From: Actinokineospora terrae
GTDB lineage: Bacteria; Actinomycetota; Actinomycetes; Mycobacteriales; Pseudonocardiaceae
Direction: 5' to 3'
Assembly: GCF_900111175.1 (NCBI RefSeq)
Contig: NZ_FOGI01000015.1
Location: 62,001-126,000 of the forward strand
Length of the DNA stretch: 64,000 bases
This document shows, one piece after another, positions 26,126 through 35,139 of this stretch. Each line of letters begins with the position of its first letter. Position 1 is the stretch's first letter. The notes beneath the pieces were generated by a model. It was given only the letters and a program-made list of their open reading frames with translations, made no database searches and was not told the DNA's origin. Made by a program: the position numbers and the translations under genes.

Positions 26126-26727
26126 CACAGGCCCCCCTTGGTGGTGTCGAACTCAGGCAGCACGGCAGCGCGGACGAGGGTGTGCCAGTCCTGCCCGGAC
26201 GACTCGACCAGGGTGAGCAGTAGCCGTGCGGTCATCCACGAGTCGTAGCCAGCCCGGTGCCGCTGCCCAGCGAACTCGTCGACGGCGAGCCCGGCGTAGG
26301 CGATGAGCCGGTCCAGGCCGTAGCCGTCCAGGTCGGGCCAGACGTGCCTGGCCAAGCGGAGGGTATCGAGCACCAACGGCGGTTCCCAACCTGGCAAATG
26401 TGCGGCCAAGACACGGTGCTCGATCGAGGCGTTGTGAGCGACGATCACTCGGTCGGCGAGAACCGCTGTGACCCGATCTGCCACTTCGGACCAGGCGGGG
26501 CTGCCAGCAACGTCGGCGTTGCTGATCCCGTGGACCTTGCGAGTCACCACCGAGCTGATCGGCATCTCCGGTCGCACCAGCCACGTCGAGACATGCGTCG
26601 GGTGTAGCGGCTGGTCCAACGTAAGCACCCCGATCTCGACGATCTGCGGAGGCTGGCCGCCGTTGCCCTCGACATCCACGACGGCAATGCGCTGCCCCGC
26701 CAGCTCCCAGGGAATCTTGTAGGTCAT
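26122..26727 (-). CDS. DnaQ-like 3'-5' exonuclease (DEDDh)
   Basis: A 201-residue single-domain exonuclease. The DEDDh motifs are visible: Exo I AVVDVEGNG (first Asp and Glu), Exo II VIVAHNASIEHRVL, and Exo III HRAGYDSWMTARLLL with the catalytic His and last Asp. ATG 26727 has AGGAAGG upstream. Family role: Mg2+-dependent removal of 3' nucleotides from DNA or RNA. No polymerase domain is attached. It starts the tightly overlapping run, 128 bp after the lanthipeptide genes on the same strand, so it could be read from the same transcript. Confidence 0.88.
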   Translation of the reverse strand: MTYKIPWELAGQRIAVVDVEGNGGQPPQIVEIGVLTLDQPLHPTHVSTWLVRPEMPISSVVTRKVHGISNADVAGSPAWSEVADRVTAVLADRVIVAHNASIEHRVLAAHLPGWEPPLVLDTLRLARHVWPDLDGYGLDRLIAYAGLAVDEFAGQRHRAGYDSWMTARLLLTLVESSGQDWHTLVRAAVLPEFDTTKGGLW

Positions 26728-26855
26728 GACGGCGCCTTCCTGCGTGTCGGTGGTTCAGGCGATATCGACTCAGCCGTGCCGGTCGGATGATGGAGCTTGG
26801 TCAAGTCGTGGACTTGGGTATTCACAGCCTCGGGCTCGAAGGCACGATGGTCTGG

Positions 26856-29063
26856 CTAGCTACCCACTGTCCTGGAGAGGGCGGCGGCCAGAGCAGACCC
26901 AGCAAGCTGGGTGGATGCCGTGAGGTGGTCCAGTAGGGGTGCTGGCATCTCTCCGGCTCCGAGAGCAGCTTTCTGCACGAGCATGCCTAGCGTTTCGGCC
27001 TGTTCTCGTGTGGCCCAGGCCGGGAAGTCCGGGTGAGCCTGTACCTCACGCACGACGAACGCGTCGTTGGACCGTTCGGCTTCTTCGATCATCGAGGCGT
27101 ACAAGAGGGCTGGATCAGCTTGCGCGGCGACAGCGAGGTCTATGGCAGCCAACCTGAGTCGGGCTCGAAACAGGGTCGTGGCCTGGGCCGGAGGCTCGCA
27201 GGCGAGCTGGACCGCATTGATCAAGTTGGCGATATCGCCAGGGGCAAGTCGTTGGGCCTTTATCAGCACGTAAGTACGAAGGCAGGCGGCGACGCCGAGT
27301 TCCCATGTGGTGCCTGTGGCTGAATCAGCAAGCTGGGTGAGCGCGCTGCCGAACTCACCGTTGACAGCGTGGGCGATGACGCGAGCTTGACGAGCTTCGC
27401 GGAGCTGGTCGTCGGCGTCGTCGTACTTCTCGGCGAAGGTCGCCGCTCCTATCCACTGACCTGCGGCGGCGAGAGCGCGGGTGCCTTCGTGGAGTAGCAC
27501 GTGACGCAACCAAGATTCCACGGACGTAGACATGGACGCGAGTAGCCCGTCGAGGTCAACGTCTTGGCCGTGGATCACCAAAGTCCCACCGTTGTGGAGG
27601 GCGGATTTGAGCGCTCCAAGTTCGCGGACTGCACCTTGGGGATCGCCGGAGCGGCTGGTCAGTCTGGCGAGGTTGACCAGCGGTTGGAGTGCGGCGATCG
27701 CTGCTGCGCCGGAGAGTGGCGACGCTGAGCGAAAGATCTGGAACTGTTGCCCGCAAAGCTCGATCGCCAGATCGGGCAGGCCACAGTCGGCAGCGATCAG
27801 CGCAGACAGGTTCCACACCGCACAAGCGCGCTTGATCTGCTCGTCCGCATCATCTGGTTCGTGGCAGGAGTCTGCACACTCGCGTACTTGGCGCACACGG
27901 GTTTCGAGGTCGAGACAGGGGAAGTGACGCTGCGAAACCAGAGGAAATCGGGTAATCGCTCGCTCGACGGCTTCACCGTTTGCGCGGGTCGGCGACGCGT
28001 GCGGTCCTACGACCAGTGCACCGGCAAGCCTTTCGGGCTGCATCTCCATCGGCAGGCCCAGGACAGCTGTACGTGCAGCCCAGGCAAGGATGCTCTGTGT
28101 GCGAGCAGGTAGCCCGAGTCGGTTCCAATGGAAGATGACCAGGTAGCTCAAGACCTGACGAAGGCCACGTTGCAACGTCCCTGCATGTGCTGCCCTACCC
28201 AGGGTGCGACCTGCTCGCCGGAACGCGCCGGCCCAGGCCGCGGATGACGCCAGAGGCCCATCAGCGCGGAGTAGTGGTGCCTCGGGCGAGGTATCTGCGA
28301 GCATCAGTTGCTTGAGATCGCCAGCCAGCGCAGTCAGCTTCGCCGCGGACGTGCCGTCGGGCAGGGGACGCTCCTGTGCGACTCGGTGCCAGACGTCGCC
28401 TTGCTCGTACCATTCGAGTCCCGCACCGCGCATCAAAGCGTTGCACAGCAGCACAGACAGCTCGCGACGGCCAACCGCCGCACCACCTGTGCTGGCAAGA
28501 CTCAAGACAGCACTGCTGTCGGCGCAGAACAGCTCGTGTGCTATAGCCATGCCTTCGGCTCCGCCGAACGCGGCGGACTCTGCCTCGTAGACGCCAGACC
28601 ACCATCGGGCAATCTCGCCCCTCGTGGTCAACGCATCGAGGGCGGCGCCGAGTTCCTCTCGCATCGCGTCGCCATCCCGGCCTGGGTATACGCGTAGTCT
28701 CCAGCAGGGGTATTTCCTCATGAACCACCATTTGGTGACAAGACCGTCTCTCTCGGCATGGTTCAGCAAGGGCGCGATAGTGTCGACTGCCGACCGCTCC
28801 GCGGCAGTCCAGTCGGCGAACTGGAGGTAGATCTGCCACCAGCCCGCCGCGGCCTGGTGTTCGAGAGCCTGCTGTCCTGCTTGCTGATACACCGTGGCAG
28901 CCTCAGCCAGCTCGGTTGGTTCCACGAGCGCATCAAGAGCGACTTGATGCAGAGGGCTTCCGCTCAGCACACGCAGGACCATGCGCTCCACATCCCGAAT
29001 TGTGGAGGGTTTGTCCGCGTCGCCGCCCATCTCCGCCTGTTGGGCTAGTCGATGAGTAGACAT
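26856..29063 (-). CDS. Thiopeptide-type bacteriocin biosynthesis protein (SpaB_C-type elimination/dehydration domain)
   Basis: About 735 residues. The first 60 residues are variable. Residues about 70-330 match the SpaB_C/thiopeptide-type domain: AGWWQIYLQFADWTAAERSA, LVTKWWFMRKYPCWRLRVYP, EIARWWSGVYEAESAAFGG and the C-terminal SYLVIFHWNRLGLP. Known role: tRNA-Glu dependent glutamyl elimination, or in some systems a cycloaddition-like activity. The last 350 residues are an Ala-rich helical extension of unknown use, unusually long for this family. ATG 29063 is chosen, overlapping the cyclase gene's end; starts at 29072, 29030 or 28982 are possible. A full-length LanB next door leaves its exact share of the chemistry open. 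Confidence 0.85.
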   Translation of the reverse strand: MSTHRLAQQAEMGGDADKPSTIRDVERMVLRVLSGSPLHQVALDALVEPTELAEAATVYQQAGQQALEHQAAAGWWQIYLQFADWTAAERSAVDTIAPLLNHAERDGLVTKWWFMRKYPCWRLRVYPGRDGDAMREELGAALDALTTRGEIARWWSGVYEAESAAFGGAEGMAIAHELFCADSSAVLSLASTGGAAVGRRELSVLLCNALMRGAGLEWYEQGDVWHRVAQERPLPDGTSAAKLTALAGDLKQLMLADTSPEAPLLRADGPLASSAAWAGAFRRAGRTLGRAAHAGTLQRGLRQVLSYLVIFHWNRLGLPARTQSILAWAARTAVLGLPMEMQPERLAGALVVGPHASPTRANGEAVERAITRFPLVSQRHFPCLDLETRVRQVRECADSCHEPDDADEQIKRACAVWNLSALIAADCGLPDLAIELCGQQFQIFRSASPLSGAAAIAALQPLVNLARLTSRSGDPQGAVRELGALKSALHNGGTLVIHGQDVDLDGLLASMSTSVESWLRHVLLHEGTRALAAAGQWIGAATFAEKYDDADDQLREARQARVIAHAVNGEFGSALTQLADSATGTTWELGVAACLRTYVLIKAQRLAPGDIANLINAVQLACEPPAQATTLFRARLRLAAIDLAVAAQADPALLYASMIEEAERSNDAFVVREVQAHPDFPAWATREQAETLGMLVQKAALGAGEMPAPLLDHLTASTQLAGSALAAALSRTVGS

Positions 29064-30286
29064 GCGTCCCATCCGGAAGTCGGTGCTGCGGTGTGTGCGG
29101 CGGTGTGCAGTGCGAGCGCTGTTCCCGCTGTGCCATCGAGGAAGTTGTGCTCCGAAGCCAGCCCGTTATCAGCGTGATGACCTAGGTTCGCGGCTAGTTG
29201 TGGGAGGTGTTCGGCGAGCGCAGGGGTGTCGGCGTCCTGAGCTGAACGCCAAACGGTCTGGTAGAGCCCGGCCCAGCCATGACAAAGCCCCGCGTCGGCG
29301 ATCCGCGCTTGTTGTGATGTGTCATCGAGACATCCAAGCAACGCACTCTCGTAGTTCAGCTGTCGCTGGAGGTCACCGGTGGCGATGCCAGCGAGTTGAC
29401 CAGCGCGGGCGATCCCCGGGGTGCCGTAGCACCAGCTTGGCCGGGCCGGTCCTTCTTGGTCGACTCGACGACTCCGCAGTTCGGCCAAGGTGATCCATTC
29501 CGGCCACCACGGCCCGGTCCCGCCGTCCTGTCGCCAGTCGTCGAGCCAATCGCAGATCCTGTTGATCGCTTCGTGTTGGCCGGCCACGATGCTGCCCCGT
29601 CGCATGGCCTGGCTGAGTAGCGCCAGTGGTCCAGCGATTCCATGGGCCATACCGAAGTTGCCATGGCCGTTCGCGTAGGTGGTGGATTGCCGCCGGTGGG
29701 GGTCATGGCTGACCCACCAGCCAGGCACCGCGACGTCCTCAACCGAGCGCGGCTCTGTGAGCGCGACTAGATAGCCAAGCACGTGCTCCATCGCGGTGCT
29801 GCCGGGTGCACGGCGGAGTAGCAAGGCCCCGATGCCGCTTAGCCCGAAGAACACGTCGTACTCCCGGAACCCGGGCAACCCGTTCGCCGCGATGCGTTCC
29901 AGCGCGGAGGCAGCGCGACGGTGTGCGAGGGCGAGTACGTGTGCGTCGATGTCCGCGAGGGCGTGCTGATAGCGGTCATCAGCACCGGACGCTGCGGCGT
30001 CCAGCATGAACGCGATCGCTGGCATCCCGAGATAGAGCCCCGCGTTGTCTGATGCGCTCACTTGACCGGTGACAGCTTCGGTGATCCAGCGGTGTGCCTG
30101 TCGCCATGTCCCATCACCGGTGAGGGCGCGTTCGATGTGCAGTAGGGCGACTCCCGCAGCCCCTTTGCTGAGTGACTGGGTGATCCAGGGCTCGTCGTCA
30201 CCAAGCGACTTGGGTACCGCGATCCCATCGACCAAGCGATGCTCGATCTCCGCCAAGGCTTGGCGGGTGATCGTGGTGGGTTCCAC
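29045..30286 (-). CDS. LanC-like lanthionine cyclase
   Basis: A 413-residue protein beginning at GTG 30286, whose G is the last base of the dehydratase stop codon. The zinc site is intact: Cys286 in PSWCYGTPGIA, and Cys335-His336 in DAGLCHGWAGL. The LanC G-x-x-H-G repeat is seen in FGMAHGIAGPL. Family role: zinc-activated addition of peptide Cys thiols to dehydroalanine or dehydrobutyrine, giving (methyl)lanthionine rings. It works in the cytoplasm on the FxLD precursor encoded at 33433-33657. Confidence 0.93.
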   Translation of the reverse strand: MEPTTITRQALAEIEHRLVDGIAVPKSLGDDEPWITQSLSKGAAGVALLHIERALTGDGTWRQAHRWITEAVTGQVSASDNAGLYLGMPAIAFMLDAAASGADDRYQHALADIDAHVLALAHRRAASALERIAANGLPGFREYDVFFGLSGIGALLLRRAPGSTAMEHVLGYLVALTEPRSVEDVAVPGWWVSHDPHRRQSTTYANGHGNFGMAHGIAGPLALLSQAMRRGSIVAGQHEAINRICDWLDDWRQDGGTGPWWPEWITLAELRSRRVDQEGPARPSWCYGTPGIARAGQLAGIATGDLQRQLNYESALLGCLDDTSQQARIADAGLCHGWAGLYQTVWRSAQDADTPALAEHLPQLAANLGHHADNGLASEHNFLDGTAGTALALHTAAHTAAPTSGWDACLLID

Positions 30287-33200
30287 TACATCTCCTCGCG
30301 GCGGGCGGCGTCGCGCAGTGCGCAGGCTCGCGCGAGTCTGCCCGTGACGCGCTCAAGCACCGGGTCCACTCCGACCGCGCGAATGTGGTGCAGGTGCAAC
30401 AGCGATGGCAGAACAGTCAGTGGTGGGCGTTGTTGTCGCAAGACCTCCCTATACGCGGAGAGCGCGACGGCGCGCTTTCTCCAAGCGGTCACGACATCTG
30501 CTCCGCCTGGCAGGACTCTGAGGGCCGACCACGTGCCGTGTGGCTCGACCAGGCCGAGTGCTCGATCACGAAGCGTGGGCTCCAGCCGTCCGTGCTCTTG
30601 GTGGAGTTCGCGGACCAACCACTCTGTTCCGGCCAGTGACGAGCCGATGAAGGTGGCCGTGAGGTCAACGAAGCTGGCCGCCGCCATGACCTGCGGATGC
30701 ACTCCGGCGCGAGTAGCTGTGATGATCTGGGCGAGTGCAGCCATCGAGTCGGCTGCGAACACGTCGTAAGCGCGTTCCATCGCGACACCATGGCCGAACC
30801 TGCCGGTTTGTGGTTCGTAGGTGGTCAGAGCCAGGCGCGAGAGCAAGTGCTTGTCGCGCAGGGAGTTCGCCCAAGCGGCAATCCGTCGCGCGGCTGCGTC
30901 GTAGGCAGACGACTCCGGCAGGCGCAGGTACAGGGCTAGGTACTGGTCAGCGTCAGGACGGCTCATCTGACGATGGCGACGAAACCACCAGCTTGGCGGG
31001 GCTTCGCCGAAGGCATGAAGCAATTGGGCGAGGTGATCGGTGAGGATCTCGTCGAAGCGCCCGGGGTGCCCGTAGAGCTGCGCGTAGAGGACGGGTGAGT
31101 TGCCAGGCAAGTGACCTGCGTTGGGTGCGACGACCTGCTGCGGAAGAGTGGTCGATGGCTGCCCAGCGGTGTCGGTGGATGCCAGAACCATGGGAACGAG
31201 CACCTCATGGGCATGACCTAGCCACGCGAGGTCTTCCGGAGCCGAGGCTTCGCGCAGTTCGAGCTGGCTACTGCGGTTGAGCCTGGAGCGAAGGAGAACT
31301 CTGTGCAGCGGGCATCCCAGGTCCACCGGCTGCCTTCGGTCCAGCTCGACCAGCGAGACGTGATCGGGCACCCGCCATTGCCTCCGCCAAGCGTCCAACC
31401 CGGCCTCCCAGGTAGCCAGTGGCAGACTGGAGCCTGGAAGGTCTTTGGCGAGGAGTAGCCAGCGTGCTGGGGACAGGACGGTCCGTCGGTATCTCACTCG
31501 GGGGAGGTACGGGAGCTTGGCCGCGGCGCCGAAGTGGAAAGCCTTGTACACCGAGGCGCGTGCGGTGGTGATCTCGGCGAGGAACCGGGCCAGCGGTGGG
31601 GTGTGAACACCGGCCTCAAGTGCGTGGGTCACGCGTGGCTCTACGCGGCGACCGGTGGAGATCTGGACGAGGTAGAAGCGGCGGTCGTCAGCCGTGACAC
31701 CGAGGTCTGCCAAGTCGATCTCATCTTCGGACTGCCCATGGTGTTCCGCTAAAGGGATCACGTGTGGCAGCAGTCGTTCGGTCCGCACGACGTTCTCGTT
31801 TCGGCGCTTACGTGGTGCGAACACCAACTGGGCGGCAATCGCCCCTGGGGATGCCTTAGCGAAGGTGGCCACCGCCGCCCCACGGCCGTCCTTGGACAAC
31901 AAGTGCGCATGTCGTCCAGTCATGCTGCTTCCTGGCCTAGGTGTCCCGGTCACGACCAGGGTGAACCGGCCCCGCGTCAGCTCCTCGACGCTGGCGGAGC
32001 GGATCTCGACGGCCATCTCCACGCGTCCGGGCAGGTGCAAGTCGGCAGGGTTGCTTGGCGCGAGGTCGCCGATAACCTGATCGGTCAATACGATCTCGTC
32101 GGTAGGGCCTTGTGCTGTCCGCTGGATCAGCGTCAGCAACTTGTCGTCGCGTTCGCTTGCTTGACGGGCATCACGCCCGCGTGACGAGCCCAGGTAGCTG
32201 GCGGGGAGCCCAAGTCCGCTGTCGGCAACCAGTTCCAGGACGGGAACGAGTGCGCCGATCCCGTAGCGTGCGCGAAACCGGAAGTGGTAGTCGCGCCAGG
32301 CCGGATACCCCAACGGAAATGGGGAGAGACGGTGCAGGACGTGGACGGCGTCGCGGACCTCGCGAACCACTTGATCGGGTAGCTCGACGTTGCAGTCCAG
32401 GGCGGTGTCAGCAAGGAGGGGCATGTCCGCAATCGCACTCAACCTGCGCATCCTGTTGATGAGCGCGATGTCATGCACCGAGGCAACAGGGTCGACAACC
32501 ACGAGCAGCTGATGGATTGCCGCGATCTCGTGCACCGTCGCGGCGATCTCAACGACTTCCTTGGCATCAATGACTTCCAGCTCGGCTTGGACGTAGCCGA
32601 GAGTGTCCACACAGTCCATCGGCGGCGACAAGCTGCTGATCAGGATTCCTTGGTCGACAAGCCCGGCCAGCATGTTGTGCACCTGGCCTGCGCTGGCTTT
32701 GGGGAACTGCTTGATGAGCAGGTCACGAAGTTCGCTGAAGCGCAAGGGTTTCCGGGCAGCAACCAACGCGGCCTGGATCGGTCGAGTCAGCCTGACGGAT
32801 ATCTCGATCGGCGCCAGATCGTGTCCGGAGCCGTCAGGCACCGGACCGGGTGCGACGAATCGGTCACCGCGATGACTGCCTGCGTTGTTGACGACAACGG
32901 ATAGACGCTCTAGCAAGGGCGCACATCGGTGGAGATTGGCGACGACATCGCCGAGCCAGGCCGCGTCCGCACGGATGGCGACGCGATGAGCTGTGCCCCA
33001 ACGCACTTTGGCCGTGGTACCGATCTGCGCCGAACTTACCCCTGCAAAGAGCCCGAACGGGGTTGCGCGTTGCTTCCATCGAAGGAGGTACGACGCCAAC
33101 GAGATGACGACTCGGCGAAGCGCTTTGGATTCTTGGCTCCCAGCCGCGACCATCTCGTCGATCTGCCGGGAGAGGGCCGGGCTGGCATAGGTCACGGCGG

Positions 33201-33369
33201 AGCGGATTTCTGCCCGTTGCCACTGTGCCGCCAACCATCCCAGGCTGCGGATGGCGCTATCGCCCATCAGGTCGTGAACGTCAGGCATGTCCAACTCGCC
33301 CTGATACGTGCTGGCGCGCAGCACAGCCGTCTGGCCAGGCACGTAGGACGCCGATGTTCTGGATGCCAC
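30286..33369 (-). CDS. LanB-type lantibiotic dehydratase
   Basis: A 1,027-residue protein starting at GTG 33369 with AGGAGG six bases upstream. The N-terminal dehydratase domain is clear: LRRVVISLASYLLRWKQRAT then PFGLFAGV near residue 100, YPAWRDYHFRFRARYG near 350. The C-terminal third contains LYAQLYGHPGRFDEILTDHL and PSWWFRRHRQM, as in the elimination half. Family role: glutamyl-tRNA dependent dehydration of Ser and Thr in the precursor. Because an elimination-type domain also exists as a separate protein, the locus may hold a redundant or dedicated second enzyme. A single base overlaps the cyclase gene. Confidence 0.93.
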   Translation of the reverse strand: MASRTSASYVPGQTAVLRASTYQGELDMPDVHDLMGDSAIRSLGWLAAQWQRAEIRSAVTYASPALSRQIDEMVAAGSQESKALRRVVISLASYLLRWKQRATPFGLFAGVSSAQIGTTAKVRWGTAHRVAIRADAAWLGDVVANLHRCAPLLERLSVVVNNAGSHRGDRFVAPGPVPDGSGHDLAPIEISVRLTRPIQAALVAARKPLRFSELRDLLIKQFPKASAGQVHNMLAGLVDQGILISSLSPPMDCVDTLGYVQAELEVIDAKEVVEIAATVHEIAAIHQLLVVVDPVASVHDIALINRMRRLSAIADMPLLADTALDCNVELPDQVVREVRDAVHVLHRLSPFPLGYPAWRDYHFRFRARYGIGALVPVLELVADSGLGLPASYLGSSRGRDARQASERDDKLLTLIQRTAQGPTDEIVLTDQVIGDLAPSNPADLHLPGRVEMAVEIRSASVEELTRGRFTLVVTGTPRPGSSMTGRHAHLLSKDGRGAAVATFAKASPGAIAAQLVFAPRKRRNENVVRTERLLPHVIPLAEHHGQSEDEIDLADLGVTADDRRFYLVQISTGRRVEPRVTHALEAGVHTPPLARFLAEITTARASVYKAFHFGAAAKLPYLPRVRYRRTVLSPARWLLLAKDLPGSSLPLATWEAGLDAWRRQWRVPDHVSLVELDRRQPVDLGCPLHRVLLRSRLNRSSQLELREASAPEDLAWLGHAHEVLVPMVLASTDTAGQPSTTLPQQVVAPNAGHLPGNSPVLYAQLYGHPGRFDEILTDHLAQLLHAFGEAPPSWWFRRHRQMSRPDADQYLALYLRLPESSAYDAAARRIAAWANSLRDKHLLSRLALTTYEPQTGRFGHGVAMERAYDVFAADSMAALAQIITATRAGVHPQVMAAASFVDLTATFIGSSLAGTEWLVRELHQEHGRLEPTLRDRALGLVEPHGTWSALRVLPGGADVVTAWRKRAVALSAYREVLRQQRPPLTVLPSLLHLHHIRAVGVDPVLERVTGRLARACALRDAARREEM

Positions 33370-33396
33370 TTCTCACCTCCTGTGACGGGCGACCGA

Positions 33397-33426
33397 GGGG
33401 TGCTGCCAGCGCATCGGCAGCACCCC
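33397..33426 (-). terminator. Hairpin between precursor and dehydratase (attenuator)
   Basis: GGGGTGCTGCC (33397-33407) and GGCAGCACCCC (33416-33426) form a perfect 11-bp stem with an 8-base loop. It starts six bases after the precursor stop codon and ends 27 bases before the dehydratase start. In this position such hairpins usually act as partial terminators or 3' stabilisers, giving more precursor than enzyme message. Confidence 0.75.
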
Positions 33427-33432
33427 AGTAGG

Positions 33433-33657
33433 TCAGGACGGGTCGTCTGCGAACGAGTTGCAGGCGCTGTCGTTGCCCGCGCACGTGTTGCCGCACCCGT
33501 CGTCCGTCGGGCAGTCCCCCATCACCGGGGCGTAGGCCACGACAACTCGGACGTCCAGCGCGAACTCGTCATCCTCGGCAGGCAGACGGCCCAGCATGAA
33601 CGCAGCGGGCCGCTCTTCCAGCGCTGTTGCGCTGCCGGAGAACATGAGTTCCCACAT
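33433..33657 (-). CDS. FxLD-family lanthipeptide precursor
   Basis: A 74-residue peptide from ATG 33657, with GAGGAG about ten bases upstream. The leader holds the class-defining motif FALDVRV (residues 32-38). The core region after about residue 45 carries four cysteines (49, 55, 59, 66) and Ser/Thr at 51, 58, 64, 68 and 74, so up to four (methyl)lanthionines are possible. It also has many Asp residues (48, 52, 53, 63, 71, 72), and Asn-Gly-like turns at GCGNTCAGN. The Asp residues are candidate substrates for the isoaspartate-type methyltransferase encoded next to it. No protease recognition site is obvious, and no dedicated exporter is in the locus. Confidence 0.9.
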   Translation of the reverse strand: MWELMFSGSATALEERPAAFMLGRLPAEDDEFALDVRVVVAYAPVMGDCPTDDGCGNTCAGNDSACNSFADDPS

Positions 33658-33671
33658 GTGGATCACTCTCC

Positions 33672-34967
33672 TCACTTGGTGGTTTCTTGCAGGGCATCCC
33701 TGCCTGCCGCGGTGGTGACCGCGTGGGGCCAGGAGATCGTGATCCGGCTGTGTTTCTTGTTGACGACGCGTCCTTCGGGGAGCAGGTCGTCGGCGGTGTT
33801 CGCCGGGTGGACGTGGAACTGTGGGCCGGGCCCGTTGCGGTGATCGCGCGCCCAGATCTGGAGCTGTGCGGCGACCGCTTCGGCGAGCGCCGTGGCTTCG
33901 GGGCCGAACGCATGGACACCGAACTCGACCTGCGACTCGTCGGGGGTGCTGCGGGTGGTGATGTAGGCGAGATTTCCGCCGTCGACGACGGCCATAGCGG
34001 CCGAGTGGCTTCCCGGCGGGGTGATCAGGCCGGTGCTGAGCTTCTTGTCCAGCACCACCCGGCCAAACCCGGGAAGCGCCGTGGCCATCCACATCTGGGT
34101 GCCCGCCCACAGCTCGAACCGGCCGATGGTCGCGCCGCTCCAGACCTCCACCCGCGGCGTGTCGAACACGCCGTTCAGATCGGCCGGGTCGATGGGGAAG
34201 TCGTCATCGAAGCGCAGGGTGACCTCACCGCCGCGCATGATCAGGAGCTTGCTCTGGTGCGCGCCAGCGCCCTGGATGGAGACGAATCCGAACAGGCGGG
34301 CCGATCGGCTGACCAGGTATCCGTCGGCCTTCTCGAACGCGATCGTCCGCGACAGCCCCCTCACCTGCAATGGGACTATCAGCAGACCAGACGGGACCAA
34401 CTGCTCGACCCAGGCAGGTGGAATGTCCCAGGCGCCGACGGTGACCAGGATGCGGTCGTACGGGGCGTACTCGGCTACGCCGGACTCAGCGTCAGCGAGA
34501 ACCACGTTGATCCACGAGTAGCCGATTTCATCGAGGACGCGACTGGTCCGATCGGTGATGTCAGCGTCTATGTCGACTGTCGTGACCTGGCCTGACGGAC
34601 CTACCAGCTCGGCGAGCAGCGCGGCGTTGTAACCACCCGAGCCGATCTCCAGGATCCGCATGCCCTCGGTGATTGCCGCCTGCTCCAGCATGTGGGCCTG
34701 CACCTGTGGCGCGGACACCGAACTGACAGATGTCCCAGTCTCGTCCCGCTTGGTGACCACCCCGTTGAAGAGCTGGTAGACCTCCTCCAGATCCACCCCC
34801 GGTGCGAAGGATTCGCGAGGAACCTTGCGCATCGCTGCCTCGATCCGCGGCGACACGATCGTGCCTTCAGCGAGGAGGTCGTCGACCATCTTCGTGCGCA
34901 GGTGAATCGCTCGCTTGGAATCCATGGACTCAGAGGTTCCTTCGGAAGGGGTGCCCTTGTCGTTCAA
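33672..34967 (-). CDS. FxLD-system protein-L-isoaspartate-type methyltransferase
   Basis: A 431-residue protein from TTG 34967 (GGGAA upstream; ATG 34925 is an alternative). The PIMT-like core is at about 25-230: PRESFAPGVDLEEVYQ, the SAM loop ILEIGSGGYNAALLAELVG, and IPPAWVEQLVPSGLLIVPL. A C-terminal domain of about 200 residues follows, as in the methyltransferases described for FxLD lantipeptide loci. Related RiPP enzymes methylate Asp side chains, leading through a succinimide to isoaspartate. Here the Asp-rich core makes that plausible. It is the first gene of the locus, 14 bp ahead of the precursor. Confidence 0.9.
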   Translation of the reverse strand: MNDKGTPSEGTSESMDSKRAIHLRTKMVDDLLAEGTIVSPRIEAAMRKVPRESFAPGVDLEEVYQLFNGVVTKRDETGTSVSSVSAPQVQAHMLEQAAITEGMRILEIGSGGYNAALLAELVGPSGQVTTVDIDADITDRTSRVLDEIGYSWINVVLADAESGVAEYAPYDRILVTVGAWDIPPAWVEQLVPSGLLIVPLQVRGLSRTIAFEKADGYLVSRSARLFGFVSIQGAGAHQSKLLIMRGGEVTLRFDDDFPIDPADLNGVFDTPRVEVWSGATIGRFELWAGTQMWMATALPGFGRVVLDKKLSTGLITPPGSHSAAMAVVDGGNLAYITTRSTPDESQVEFGVHAFGPEATALAEAVAAQLQIWARDHRNGPGPQFHVHPANTADDLLPEGRVVNKKHSRITISWPHAVTTAAGRDALQETTK

Positions 34968-35139
34968 CGTGATCTTCCCTGTCCTTATCGCTGCGTTGTA
35001 GTGGAAGAGGTCATCTCTGTAGCGCGACCGATGACGGCTTACTGTATCGACTCAGTCACTTTCAGCGACTGGAGGTTTGCGGACGCGACAAGGGCTGTCG
35101 TCGATGGTGAGTTAAGTGAGGGACGTTTCGAGTTTGGGT

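Noticed and set aside
29062..29493. Plus-strand frame of 143 codons opposite the cyclase gene
   Set aside because: Arg-rich antisense shadow of the LanC gene.
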